64,000 nt of DNA, from positions 1,580,996 to 1,644,995 of the forward strand of contig NZ_LT965953.1 in assembly GCF_900240995.1 (NCBI RefSeq), given 5' to 3'. This stretch comes from Bacillus sp. Marseille-P3661. Its GTDB lineage: Bacteria; Bacillota; Bacilli; Bacillales; Bacillaceae_J. The notes below the pieces were generated by a model. That model was not told the origin of the DNA. It searched no databases and saw only the letters and a program-made list of their open reading frames with translations. The translations under genes and the position numbers were made by a program. Below are positions 27,763 to 36,366 of the stretch, one piece after another; position 1 is the stretch's first letter; each line of letters starts with the position of its first letter.

Positions 27763-28617
27763 TCATATATTTAATGCTAAGTCTTTCCTTGGAAAAGCTT
27801 CATTTTTTGAAACACGAATTATCTCACTAGGAAAATACTTATTAAAATATTTTTCCACTCTTACATGTAAATCTTTTTGGTACCACTGCGAAAGTTCATG
27901 TTCTTGAAATAATTGTGGCATTCCTAATCTCTCTGAACGTTTACCCATCAAGCCATCCCCAATACTTAAAGTGTCAATCCAAATATGGTCCACAATCCCA
28001 TCCAATACCTTTGGAAAGTCGGGGGTAAATGGTAAAACGGGAGAAATCGAAGCTTGAGTGGAAATTCCAGCATCATGAACCTCTTTTAAGGCTTTTATCC
28101 GTAATTTAAGTCCAGGAGCCACTGGAGCAAATAGTTGCTTGATGTCTTCCCTGTCGGTTTCAATCGTCATCGATACAAGGACTTTACATTTTTCTTTCAA
28201 TTTTACTAACACATCTATATCTCTTGTAACGAGTGGGCTTCGTGTTTGGATCTGAAGAAAATCAGGCGGATTTTCGATCATTTCTTCTATAATCCCTCTT
28301 GTAATTTCTGCTTTACGTTCAATGGGTTGGTAAGGATCTGTTGCGGAAGACATAAAAATGTTTACGGGATTATTTTTCTTTCGAAGTTTGGTAATTTCTT
28401 TACGGTAATTTACTGATGCATTTGTTTTGATGTCCAACCATTCCCCCCAAGGGAGTTTATTGAATCTTTGAATTGGCATTTCTCTTACATAGCAGTACCT
28501 GCAAGCAAACACACAACCACTATAAGGATTCAATGAATGTGTGAAGCCAACATCTAAATAACCTTTTGTTTCTGTAAGGATTTTCTTTGCAAGTATTTGT
28601 TTTACTTCAATTCCCAT
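27763..28617 (-). CDS. SPL family radical SAM protein
   Basis: A 284-residue radical S-adenosylmethionine enzyme. The iron-sulfur cluster ligands are visible in YSGCVFACRYCYVRE (CxxxCxxC). The downstream segments SSATDPYQPIE, QIQTRSPLVTRDID and ASISPVLPF fit the COG1533/SplB-like group. It is shorter than the true spore photoproduct lyase and lacks the usual C-terminal Cys region that I can recognise, so a DNA-repair role is not established. It appears monocistronic, ending toward helD. Many Bacillus genomes have such an orphan. Confidence 0.85.
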   Translation of the reverse strand: MGIEVKQILAKKILTETKGYLDVGFTHSLNPYSGCVFACRYCYVREMPIQRFNKLPWGEWLDIKTNASVNYRKEITKLRKKNNPVNIFMSSATDPYQPIERKAEITRGIIEEMIENPPDFLQIQTRSPLVTRDIDVLVKLKEKCKVLVSMTIETDREDIKQLFAPVAPGLKLRIKALKEVHDAGISTQASISPVLPFTPDFPKVLDGIVDHIWIDTLSIGDGLMGKRSERLGMPQLFQEHELSQWYQKDLHVRVEKYFNKYFPSEIIRVSKNEAFPRKDLALNI

Positions 28618-28791
28618 TTGGAAGGCACCTCTCTTTATTTAGTGCTTTGTTGTAATTGGAGATTGAGCATATGTCGGATAGTTAACGTGGCATAAGCCAC
28701 GCCCCATCCAAAAGTAATACCTCTCATAATTTAGAACACGATGTCCTCTGCTAATTAGTCCATCTGTATGTATTCGTGACCTCAAATAATG

Positions 28792-29175
28792 TTACTGCTG
28801 CGCTATCTGAATAAGGTTGCCGCATGTATCGTCAAAAACAGCTATTGTGATTTCACCCATTTTTGTTGGCTCCATTGTAAACTTCACGCCATTTTCCATT
28901 AATCGATTATACTCTTTATGGATATCTTCAACGCCAAACATTGTTGCTGGGATGCCCTCGGCAAATATCTTCTTTTGATATTCTTTGGCGGCTGGATGGG
29001 CGTTCGGTTCAAGTAGAAGCTCGGTACCGTTTTGTTCATCTGGAGAAACAAGTGTAATCCACCTATATTCTCCGGCCGGAACGTCATGCTTTTTAACAAA
29101 TCCCAGCGTGTCTGAATAAAACTTCAGTGCCTTGTCTTGGTCTTCTACGAATATACTAGTAACTATGATTTTCAT
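28792..29175 (-). CDS. VOC family (glyoxalase-like) protein
   Basis: A 127-residue vicinal-oxygen-chelate protein with modules MKIIVTSIFVEDQDKALKFY and TMFGVEDIHKEYNRLMENG, ending FDDTCGNLIQI. The computed ORF extends 32 codons upstream, but that part is translated from an R1 repeat. The ATG at 29175 has AAAGGAGA upstream and matches the family start. The closing CGNLIQ and conserved FYxDxLGF segments fit the common Bacillus glyoxalase-like group with unknown substrate. It stands alone between the radical SAM gene and an R1 repeat. Confidence 0.87.
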   Translation of the reverse strand: MKIIVTSIFVEDQDKALKFYSDTLGFVKKHDVPAGEYRWITLVSPDEQNGTELLLEPNAHPAAKEYQKKIFAEGIPATMFGVEDIHKEYNRLMENGVKFTMEPTKMGEITIAVFDDTCGNLIQIAQQ

Positions 29176-29207
29176 TTGTTTTATGTCTCCTTTGATATTT
29201 TCTATGT

Positions 29208-29276
29208 GCGAGCCAGAGGGACAGGTACAGTGTCCCACTTTAAAAATACCAAAGACAGGACCATTCCACAACAGAG
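29208..29276. repeat. R1 repeat, partial
   Basis: AGCCAGAGGGACAGGTACAG then GTGTCCCACTTTAAAAATACC, the left half of the short-arm variant. The right end is missing or degenerate. It is directly upstream of the VOC gene and explains the spurious N-terminal extension of that ORF. Confidence 0.8.
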
Positions 29277-29321
29277 GTATTTCTGTTTTCGATCAAATCC
29301 TTCTTTAATACTTGAACAAAG

Positions 29322-29355
29322 AAAAAGGAGCTGCCAATGTTGCAACTCCTGGTTT
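29322..29355 (-). terminator. Terminator of the DUF3231 gene
   Basis: On the minus strand GGAGTTGC pairs with GCAGCTCC with one mismatch, followed by TTTTTCTTTG. It lies about 75 bases after the DUF3231 stop codon. Confidence 0.6.
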
Positions 29356-29427
29356 AACTCTGCCTCAATTATAAGAATACATACTTTTTTTAATTAGCTT
29401 TTATAGCTTGAACTTAAGAAATCGATA

Positions 29428-30462
29428 TTAAGATGATGCTAATTTCCCCCTGTCAGCAGCTTTTGGGGGTTGTTCCATCCAACCCTTCTCAATCATAATT
29501 TTTGCTGCACTTTCGACAAATGCGGAAATTTTCACTAACGATTTAGAGTAAAGTAGTCCAATGTCATGCCTTCCATTCACAGCTACTGAATTCCCGAAAG
29601 CTCGTATTTTCATCGAAAACATATCCATCTTATGAAATAACATTAACTTATCTGAAAACGGTGAAAATGTTGATGTAGTAACTAAATCATCAACAAAAGA
29701 TGGCGATGGCAAGTTTTCGTTATGTAGTATTTTCATATACAGTTCAATATTTTTGCTTGTCATGTCTCTACCTTTTTCAAACAATTGCCGAATCTGTTCA
29801 TCTTTCACAACTTGAGTAAATGCCATAATTAGTGCTTTACTTGTAACATTATTTTCTATATTATCGTAAAAATGAGCAATTTCTAGTGCATGCAAAGGGC
29901 GAACATGTCCAAAATAACCGTTTAAAAAATCCTTATGAACGAATTCAACATTTTCTGGAATTGGGATAATAGGCGGCTTAATGACTAGTCCTTTATTCAT
30001 TAGAAGCTCTTTAATCTGTTCCATTAAATCCATAACAGACTTCATACAATAAGTAAGGAACTCTTTGACATCCTTTCTATAAACAAGCGGCAAACCTACG
30101 CTATAGATACTCATACCTGCTTTTGCAGCATATTTTAAATAATGTACGTAATATTCATCCTCAAATAATCTTGGTGCACCTAAATTGACATCCTCTTCAT
30201 TAAAACCTCTTGGAACAGGAAAATCTTCTTTTTCAAAAATTCCTTTAATGGTTTGCATGAGTTCCTTAGTTAATTTATATGCATTTTCTAATAAGGTTTT
30301 AATTTCTTTATCCTCAACATGTTGTAGGTAATAGCTTAAAATACAATTTGACATACTATTTCCCATATATGTTGCCCAAAGTTTTCCAACCTCAGCTGAT
30401 GTTAGTTTTTCATTCATACTAATCTTATTCGACCCAATTTTAATTGGCTTAATTGTTTCCAT
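29428..30462 (-). CDS. DUF3231 family protein (spore-associated type)
   Basis: A 344-residue protein made of two related four-helix halves. The first contains TSAEVGKLWATYMGNSMSNC and EDVNLGAPRLFEDEYYVHYL. The second begins near GYFGHVRPLHALEIAHFYDN. DUF3231 proteins are found almost only in endospore-formers and are ferritin-like in fold; their biochemical role is not established. A paralogue of the same architecture is encoded at 60036-61085. It is transcribed alone with its own terminator. Start: the ATG at 30462 carries no strong ribosome binding site, but the reading frame before it is short. Confidence 0.85.
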   Translation of the reverse strand: METIKPIKIGSNKISMNEKLTSAEVGKLWATYMGNSMSNCILSYYLQHVEDKEIKTLLENAYKLTKELMQTIKGIFEKEDFPVPRGFNEEDVNLGAPRLFEDEYYVHYLKYAAKAGMSIYSVGLPLVYRKDVKEFLTYCMKSVMDLMEQIKELLMNKGLVIKPPIIPIPENVEFVHKDFLNGYFGHVRPLHALEIAHFYDNIENNVTSKALIMAFTQVVKDEQIRQLFEKGRDMTSKNIELYMKILHNENLPSPSFVDDLVTTSTFSPFSDKLMLFHKMDMFSMKIRAFGNSVAVNGRHDIGLLYSKSLVKISAFVESAAKIMIEKGWMEQPPKAADRGKLASS

Positions 30463-30635
30463 TTAGGCCACCCCTAATTCAAATTAATAGTTAATATCCC
30501 CCATTTATAAAGTCCTATTCGATATGCCCTTATTTTACTGAGCAGCCATTTAGTTGAATAACAAAAATAAGTCGCCAATAAGGGGATCTGTATCTTTATT
30601 TCTTGCACACATTTAATTCGTCATTCACATAACAA

Positions 30636-30663
30636 AAGAGTAGGCATCTAACCACCTACTCTC
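30636..30663 (-). terminator. Terminator of the DUF5667 gene
   Basis: Arms AGAGTAGG and CCTACTCT around a ten-base loop, followed on the minus strand by TTTTG. It lies some 60 bases after the stop of the DUF5667-type gene. Confidence 0.65.
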
Positions 30664-30720
30664 TGTCGAAATTATTCATCATCACTTTATTTCTTCACGT
30701 TGAATTTTAACATTTTCATA

Positions 30721-32130
30721 TTAACGCTCTTCTTGTTTCTTTACTTCTTCACGTTTACGCTCGTCTGCTTTGTTCGCTGCTTCTTCTTGTTTTTTCGCAA
30801 CCACACGTTGTTTTTCTTCTGCTTTTTTTGCCGCTTCTCTTGCTTTCTCTTCTTGTTTTCTAGCCTCTTCACGTTCTTTTTCAGCCCGTTTTTGGGCTTC
30901 CACGCGTTGTTTTTCCTCTTGTTTCTTCACTTCTTCACGCTTACGATCTTCGGCTTTTTTAGTTTCTTCAAGTTGCTTTTCTTCTGCTTTTTTCTTTGCT
31001 TCTTCTTCCTTTTTTACAGCCTCACGTTTTTCTTCTGCCTTTTTACGTGCATCGTCTTCACGGTCAGACACGTTTTCTTTGTCCTCGTTACGTACTTCTT
31101 TTTTAGCTTTATCTACATTTTTTGCTTTTTTAAGAGCACCTTCCACAACTTCATCGGTCTCTTCATTAATTTCTTCCATGACTTCAGCCTTTTCTTCTGC
31201 TAACTCTTCATTTAGTTCAACTAGTTCTTCGTTGTATTCTTCTTCATTTAGTTCACCTGATGCTAACTTAGTCTCAAGTTTTGCACGTTTCGTATCTGCC
31301 TTTAATTCTTTTTCTTCTAACTTGGCTAATTTTTTATTTACCTTCTCTTCAAATTTTTCTTGTGCTTTTACAATATTTTTCGCTAAAGCCTCTTTTGCCT
31401 TCGGATTTTCTACTTTATCTAATACAGTCTGTAAGGCAACTAAGTTAGCAGCGAATTTAGCTTCAAGTGCGGCACGCACTGAATCAACAGGAGCTTGTTC
31501 CTGTGCAATATCGCCCTCTACTGTTTCTGTTGGTTCTTCAGTAACAGATTTTGCTTCTTCAGATGATTGAGATTGCTCGTATTTTTCCAATGCCAATTCT
31601 TGTTGTTCAATGGCTTGTTGAAGAATCTCATTAGCTAATTCTTCCTCACCTTGAGCAAGTAAGGATTCTGCTTCTTTAATTCGCTCTTCTGCAAATGCAG
31701 CTAGCAATTCTGCCTCTTTTACTCCATCAAATGTTAAAGCCAATTGCACATTTTCCATTAGTTTTTTAGCAAAATAGAAAAAGTCACCAGGTAAAAGTGA
31801 AGAAGTATCTTCTTCAGATTGTTCTATTGTTTGTGACTCCTCTGAAGTATCATCTTCTGTCACTTCTTCTTCAATCTCAGGTACTGTTGTCTCATCTGCT
31901 AGTTCAGATTCTGTTACTTCATCTACAACTACGTCTGTTGTTGATTCTTGAGTTGTTGCATCTATTTGATCTTGTTGTACACTTTCTTCTACTTGTGTTT
32001 CAGTTGGTTGCTCATTTTCTTCCGCAAAAGCCTGTATAGTTCCTAAAGAGAACGCGAAAGCTGTCGCAACCATACTAGTAGCAAGTACATTGCGAACGTT
32101 TTTATTGAATAAAAAGTAATTTTTTAACAT
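30721..32130 (-). CDS. Secreted DUF5667 protein with long charged coiled-coil tail
   Basis: A 469-residue exported protein. The start is the ATG at 32130, with GGAGGG upstream; the computed ORF adds 35 codons of non-coding sequence. A signal peptide (TSMVATAFAFSLGTIQAFA, cut before EEN) is followed by an acidic, Glu/Gln/Thr-rich linker. The DUF5667 helix pair comes next (LLPGDFFYFAKKLMENVQLA to about 30 residues after EERIKEAESLLAQGEEEL). The last 120 or so residues are almost entirely K, E, A, R and Q in heptad-like repeats such as KKAEEKREAVKKEEEAKKK. The tail should form a long coiled coil or single alpha-helix outside the cell or spore. No enzymatic motif is visible. Tandem repeats make its length prone to change. 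It may be a cell-surface or matrix protein. Confidence 0.82.
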   Translation of the reverse strand: MLKNYFLFNKNVRNVLATSMVATAFAFSLGTIQAFAEENEQPTETQVEESVQQDQIDATTQESTTDVVVDEVTESELADETTVPEIEEEVTEDDTSEESQTIEQSEEDTSSLLPGDFFYFAKKLMENVQLALTFDGVKEAELLAAFAEERIKEAESLLAQGEEELANEILQQAIEQQELALEKYEQSQSSEEAKSVTEEPTETVEGDIAQEQAPVDSVRAALEAKFAANLVALQTVLDKVENPKAKEALAKNIVKAQEKFEEKVNKKLAKLEEKELKADTKRAKLETKLASGELNEEEYNEELVELNEELAEEKAEVMEEINEETDEVVEGALKKAKNVDKAKKEVRNEDKENVSDREDDARKKAEEKREAVKKEEEAKKKAEEKQLEETKKAEDRKREEVKKQEEKQRVEAQKRAEKEREEARKQEEKAREAAKKAEEKQRVVAKKQEEAANKADERKREEVKKQEER

Positions 32131-32392
32131 AAAAAAAATCCCTCCAGCACAGTTTTTTGTAAAGGAAGAATCTCGAATTAACTCTATTAAACTTGAGTCT
32201 TTTCGCCATTCTTCATTTGGTAGCCCAGCCATCATAGTGTTTTCACCGTAGATCTGTAACTTTGCAGTCTCTACCTTTCGATAGATTTGCCTTTTTCAAA
32301 TGAGGAACGAACTAACTCACATATTCGCTCATCACTATTTGAATATAATATATAAGAAAAACAGGGAACTGAATAGTATTATTTTTTACCAA

Positions 32393-32518
32393 AAAACCAG
32401 AGGGACAGGTACAGTGTCCCACTCTAAAAATACCAATAATGGTATAAAAAGAGGTATATAGTGACTGGTTTACCCGCCCTACTTCTTAAGACGTCAATGG
32501 ACCTGTCCCTCTGAACCA
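32393..32518. repeat. Full-length R1 repeat (short-arm variant)
   Basis: About 125 bp with terminal inverted repeats ACCAGAGGGACAGGT and ACCTGTCCCTCTG, and the inner GTGTCCCACTCTAAAAATACC. Its right end supplies the last codons and stop of the hypothetical gene at 32494. Confidence 0.88.
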
Positions 32519-32991
32519 CTCATTAATCCTTCAACATCGCATCTTATCTTGTAAAAGTCCGCAATCAAAGGATGTGTTTCTTGGGTCAATTCTAATTTTT
32601 CTAATCTTCTTTTACCTAACCTTCTATCTAACATTGAATAAGCTTTAATAATAATATTTTCTGAATTCATCGCTTCATCAATAGACAAAGTAGCATATTC
32701 CATAAAGGCTGCATAAAGAAAATAACTTTCAAAAATGTTTTGATTTATCATGATTTCTTCAGCGTCAGATGAGGACTTTATTAGTTGTTGTCGTTCTTCA
32801 GAAGCAAACATTACCTCCACATCATCATCATAAGGAATTCCTTTAAGGTTCTTTTTCTCTTTCATCTTTTGATATAGTTTCACATGCGCTATTGCATATG
32901 TAACATCAGAAACACTTAGTATTTCTTTTTTTTTCGAATGTAATCCATACCCTACTTGGACCATCATGGAAATTCCGATATACCGTTGCAT
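32494..32991 (-). CDS. Hypothetical protein with C-terminus from an R1 repeat
   Basis: A 165-residue soluble protein that I do not recognise. Its middle is helical and acidic (SSSDAEEIMINQNIFESYF), with a basic helix SMLDRRLGKRRLEKLELTQE near the end. The last residues, GSEGQVH, and the stop are translated from the outer arm of an R1 repeat, so the original stop codon was lost or replaced. AAAGGA stands 14 bases before the ATG. It is alone on its transcript. A real gene is likely given the codon pattern and length, but no function can be given. Confidence 0.6.
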   Translation of the reverse strand: MQRYIGISMMVQVGYGLHSKKKEILSVSDVTYAIAHVKLYQKMKEKKNLKGIPYDDDVEVMFASEERQQLIKSSSDAEEIMINQNIFESYFLYAAFMEYATLSIDEAMNSENIIIKAYSMLDRRLGKRRLEKLELTQETHPLIADFYKIRCDVEGLMSGSEGQVH

Positions 32992-33192
32992 AGATCTTAA
33001 TACGTCCTTTTAATTTATCACATAAAAAATTTTCTAATATTGTTTTCGTCTTACTCCATTGCAATCCAATCACCATCTCTGTTTCCAGTAATTTTCTTTA
33101 CATTTATTAAATATTTTCTTGACCAATCCTGTCTTTTAGCAGAACAGAGGGACGGTTTAGTACATAAATAAGCATTCTTTTAACAGGCTTAG
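32992..33192. other. Spacer with possible gene fragment and partial R1
   Basis: On the minus strand, around 33060-33140, a frame with good coding character (RKYLINVKKITGNRDGDWIA) ends at a stop without a proper start, so it may be a relic of a lost gene. A short R1-like CAGAGGGACGG sits at about 33143-33155. Confidence 0.3.
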
Positions 33193-33372
33193 TTAAGCCT
33201 TTAAATTTCCTTTTGCTTCATTCAACGCATTTATCAGTTGTTCTAATTCAGCTTCATTTAAATGAACCGTTACATATGATGCCATTAACCCACTACTATT
33301 GGCTTCTAATGTAGTGGTCTTAACAATTTTATCTATTCTAATTGACAGATTATCATTTTCCCATATAAACAT
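33193..33372 (-). CDS. Hypothetical 59-residue protein
   Basis: A small frame starting with ATG (MFIWENDNLSIRIDKIV) and ending YVTVHLNEAELEQLINALNE plus a short basic tail. The C-terminal amphipathic helix and codon usage look genuine. No Shine-Dalgarno is visible; an R1 repeat fragment lies just upstream and may have replaced the original leader or N-terminus. No family is recognised. Confidence 0.45.
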   Translation of the reverse strand: MFIWENDNLSIRIDKIVKTTTLEANSSGLMASYVTVHLNEAELEQLINALNEAKGNLKA

Positions 33373-33384
33373 GTATTTTTTTAT

Positions 33385-33431
33385 TACAGGAACCAGGGGG
33401 TCAACTCATACAGTGTCCCACTTCAAAAAAA
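33385..33431. repeat. R1 repeat, partial (GGGGGTCAACTC variant)
   Basis: AACCAGGGGGTCAACTCATA followed by CAGTGTCCCACTTC. The right half is not recognisable. It matches the CAGGGGGTCAGCTC module at 1310. Confidence 0.7.
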
Positions 33432-33535
33432 AGTAACACAAATTCTTTCCAATACTAGTAAAAGTAATAAGACCCTACTTCTGGTAAATACTATTCTTAA
33501 AACGTTCCTTTCTAATTATTACCGTCCATCATTCA

Positions 33536-33789
33536 TTAAAACCTAACTTCAACTTGCCTATAATCACATACCAATCGCTGAACTGCTAGCTTATCCTTAT
33601 TGACTAACACTAAGAAAGCATCTGCTATCTCAGGATCAAACTGACTTTTTTTCCCATCTTTTATTTGAATCACAGCCTACTCCATATTAGTGGTATTTCT
33701 ATAAATTCTTTGTGATGTCATAGCATCAAAAGTATCCGCGACTGCCATAATCCGGGCATAAAACGGTATGTTCGTTCTACCCGTTGAAT
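33536..33789 (-). pseudogene. Remnant of an HD-GYP domain gene
   Basis: The frame contains YARIMAVADTFDAMTSQRIY, the conserved segment of HD-GYP cyclic di-GMP phosphodiesterases. After an in-frame TAG at about 33677 it resumes with SQFDPEIADAFL, the usual C-terminal motif. The catalytic HD and GYP residues are missing, because the fragment begins at the end of the GNAT gene. It is a truncated and interrupted copy that cannot work. It may record the deletion that joined it to the GNAT gene. Confidence 0.75.
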
Positions 33790-34295
33790 AAAACAGAAAC
33801 ATCTTTCCAACCATAAGCAACATCATCAACTGCCACTCCACCAAACTCACTTTTTCTGCGAAGATATTCCTTCCCACCCATACGTTCATAAAAACCCAGA
33901 CCAGATTTATTTTGTTCCATTACCCACACCAATACAGAATTAATGCAATTTTCTTTAAAATGCTTTGCAACAGCTGAAAACAATTGTCTTCCTACACCCA
34001 GTCCTCTACATTCCTTTAATAGATAAAGGGCGTATAATTCTCCATCATAGAGTTCATCGTCAATACTTTTCCCCGCTGCAAAACCTACAACATTTCCTCC
34101 ATCACTAATTGCAATATATATAAAGGGGTCATTTTCAGTGTTTAAAAAATAAAGCCATTTTTGTTCTGATTCTTCATACGATAATCCATTCAAATAATCT
34201 TCTGGTACTAAACCACGATAAGTAGTTTTCCAGCCATCAACATAGACTCTTGCTACAGCTTTTACATCTTCTTTACTTGCTTTTCTTATCTTCAA
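33777..34295 (-). CDS. GNAT family N-acetyltransferase
   Basis: A 172-residue acetyl-CoA-dependent transferase. The fold shows motif A as LYLLKECRGLGVGRQLFSAV and the motif B region FYERMGGKEYLRRK; the N-terminus has IRKASKEDVKAVARVYVDGW. The start is the TTG at 34295, six bases after GAGGTG; the computed ORF adds 22 codons from an R1 repeat. The substrate is unknown. Its 3' end abuts the HD-GYP remnant, which has no N-terminus, so the two were probably joined by a deletion. Confidence 0.87.
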   Translation of the reverse strand: MKIRKASKEDVKAVARVYVDGWKTTYRGLVPEDYLNGLSYEESEQKWLYFLNTENDPFIYIAISDGGNVVGFAAGKSIDDELYDGELYALYLLKECRGLGVGRQLFSAVAKHFKENCINSVLVWVMEQNKSGLGFYERMGGKEYLRRKSEFGGVAVDDVAYGWKDVSVLFNG

Positions 34296-34330
34296 ACTTA
34301 TCACCTCAAATAGTGCACCATAGTATTGCG

Positions 34331-34446
34331 AAACCAGAGGGACAGGTCCAGTGTCCCACATTAAAAATACCCGTAGGGGTGATGCACAAGGATAGGTTAC
34401 CCGCTCTACATTTTAAGAAGGTCAATGAACCTGTCCCTCTGACCCA
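34331..34446. repeat. Full-length R1 repeat (short-arm variant)
   Basis: Terminal inverted repeats ACCAGAGGGACAGGT and ACCTGTCCCTCTGACCCA-like ends, with the inner GTGTCCCACATTAAAAATACC. It lies between the GNAT and GGDEF genes. Right end is followed by a partial duplication CCACCTCTGACCCATGA. Confidence 0.88.
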
Positions 34447-34467
34447 TGACCCACCTCTGACCCATGA

Positions 34468-36084
34468 TCATTTATCATAGATCTTAAAAAGTGTATTGGT
34501 TTTCTTAGCATGGTACATTGCGATGTCTGCATGACGAAGGAGCAAATCCATATCTACTCCATGATCAGGATAATAGACAACTCCAATACTGGTAGTAATT
34601 TGTACAAGGATATTTGTTATAGAAATGGGCTGTTTGATGACTTCAGCAATACTGTTTGCTATTTCCCTTATTTCTTCTTCACTTTTTTGTCCAAAAAGAA
34701 CGATGACAAATTCATCTCCACCTAAACGATATACGAGACCATTCGAACCCAGAACTCCAGTTAATCGGGCTGTAACTTTTATTAGGGCAACATCACCAGC
34801 TTGATGACCATAGGAATCATTCACTGTCTTTAGTCCATGCAGATCTAAATACATAATTGTAAAAGTTGTATCTTTGTTAATCTCTTCTTCTAGGTCTAGT
34901 TGGAATTTAAGCCGGTTTGGTAAATCAGTCAACGGATCATGATAGGCTCGATATCGAATTAGATCCTCTTCTTTCTTTTTTTCAGTAACATCCCAAAACA
35001 CTACTTGGATAGCCGATTCTCCATTCAACTGAATTGGTATTCTATTCACATCAACATCTATCTCCTGACCATCAAAGCGAACAAACTTTTCGTATTTTGA
35101 TGGAGTAAACTGACCATTATTTTCTATATTTTCAATTCGTTTTGATACAATCATTCTATAATCCGGATGGATGATATTATGGATGTGTTTACCAATAATT
35201 TCTTTTGATTTTTCAATCCTTAATAATTGTAACGCTGTTGAGTTGACATATTGGATAATACCTTTCTGATGTACCAATATCCCTAACGGTGAATTCTCTA
35301 CTAAGCGTCGATAACGATCTTCACTTTCTTTCAAGGCTCGTTCCATTTTCTTTCGCTCTGTGATATCTCGATAACTAACTAAAATCGCACTTTTCCCCAT
35401 ATAAGTAATAGGAATTGCAGAAAGAACCACATCTATAATTTTCCCATTTTTGCTCCTAAACTTTACATCAAAATCAAGAAGTGGTTTGTTATGAAGCAAA
35501 ATTTCTTGTGTTAGGTCAGATGCCTCATCTAACCTTGTTGGTTCAATAAATTCCCGAATAGATGTCCCTTGTATTTCTTCTTCTGTTGTACCTACAAGGT
35601 CAGCAGCAGATTTATTAGCGTACATGATATTATCTCCATCATGTACCATGATAGGATCAGGTGAATAGGTTAAGAGGTTGCGGAACCTTTCTTCACTTTC
35701 GATTAAATTAAGTTCCAATCGCTTTCGTTCCGTTATATCTTGGACTTGAGCTATAAGATATAAGGATTTATCTCCTTCTCGAACAATCGAAACTGAAAGC
35801 AACACCCATACAATGTTTCCATTTTTGTGAATATATCTTTTTTCCATTTCATACGACTCTTTTTTTTCTTCAATCAGTTCCTGAACTTGATTGATATCTA
35901 CTTCTATATCATCTGGATATGTAATGTCTTGAAACGTAATGGATAGAAGTTCTTCTTCCGTATAGCCTGTAATCTTAGATAAAGTTGGGTTCACTTTAAT
36001 CCAATGTCCCTCTAATGAAACTAAAGCCATACCAATAGGTGAATAGTAAAAAACTTGATCAAATCGATTTAAAAAATTTAACAT
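34468..36084 (-). CDS. PAS-PAS-PAS-GGDEF diguanylate cyclase
   Basis: A 538-residue soluble cyclase. Three PAS domains are recognisable, at about 5-125 (NRFDQVFYYSPIGMALVSLE), 130-250 (SEERFRNLLTYSPDPIMVHD) and 255-370 (SEDRYRRLVENSPLGILVHQ), each ending with a DITERKK-type linker. The C-terminal GGDEF domain has LDLHGLKTVNDSYGHQAGD and intact GGDEF (RLGGDEFVIV). No RxxD inhibitory site is visible ahead of it, so product feedback may be weak. The start is the ATG at 36084 with GAGGGAG upstream, 15 codons inside the computed ORF. The first PAS lacks a membrane segment, so it senses something in the cytoplasm. Flanked by R1 repeats on both sides. Confidence 0.92.
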   Translation of the reverse strand: MLNFLNRFDQVFYYSPIGMALVSLEGHWIKVNPTLSKITGYTEEELLSITFQDITYPDDIEVDINQVQELIEEKKESYEMEKRYIHKNGNIVWVLLSVSIVREGDKSLYLIAQVQDITERKRLELNLIESEERFRNLLTYSPDPIMVHDGDNIMYANKSAADLVGTTEEEIQGTSIREFIEPTRLDEASDLTQEILLHNKPLLDFDVKFRSKNGKIIDVVLSAIPITYMGKSAILVSYRDITERKKMERALKESEDRYRRLVENSPLGILVHQKGIIQYVNSTALQLLRIEKSKEIIGKHIHNIIHPDYRMIVSKRIENIENNGQFTPSKYEKFVRFDGQEIDVDVNRIPIQLNGESAIQVVFWDVTEKKKEEDLIRYRAYHDPLTDLPNRLKFQLDLEEEINKDTTFTIMYLDLHGLKTVNDSYGHQAGDVALIKVTARLTGVLGSNGLVYRLGGDEFVIVLFGQKSEEEIREIANSIAEVIKQPISITNILVQITTSIGVVYYPDHGVDMDLLLRHADIAMYHAKKTNTLFKIYDK

Positions 36085-36177
36085 AATACTCCCTCTAATT
36101 GTATATTTCACAAGGATTAGTAAAAACAATTGTTAGTTGCGTTGATTTAATTTTGCATACTTGCCTTTGACTTGAAC

Positions 36178-36303
36178 GAACCAGAGGGACAGGTCCAGTG
36201 TCCCACATTAAAAATACCCATAGTGATATCAGGGTTGGTGCTCAGTAGTAGGTTCCCCACCCTACGTTATACGACGGTCAATGAACCTGTCCCTCTGACC
36301 CAC
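36178..36303. repeat. Full-length R1 repeat (short-arm variant)
   Basis: Arms ACCAGAGGGACAGGTCCAG and ACCTGTCCCTCTGACC, inner GTGTCCCACATTAAAAATACC. It is nearly the same as the copy at 34331 and sits in the divergent region between the GGDEF gene and the CBO0543-like gene. Confidence 0.88.
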
Positions 36304-36366
36304 ACATGAATGTTTCATACATAGAAATACTTCATTATAACAATATTATAATTGGAGGTGTAAAAT

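Noticed and set aside
27763-28617. Spore photoproduct lyase (splB)
   Set aside because: Same superfamily and a similar cluster motif, but shorter and without the SplB C-terminal region or splA upstream.
30700-31570. Long plus-strand frames rich in Phe/Ser opposite the DUF5667 gene
   Set aside because: They are antisense shadows of the K/E-rich tail; no ribosome binding site, and composition follows the complementary repeats.
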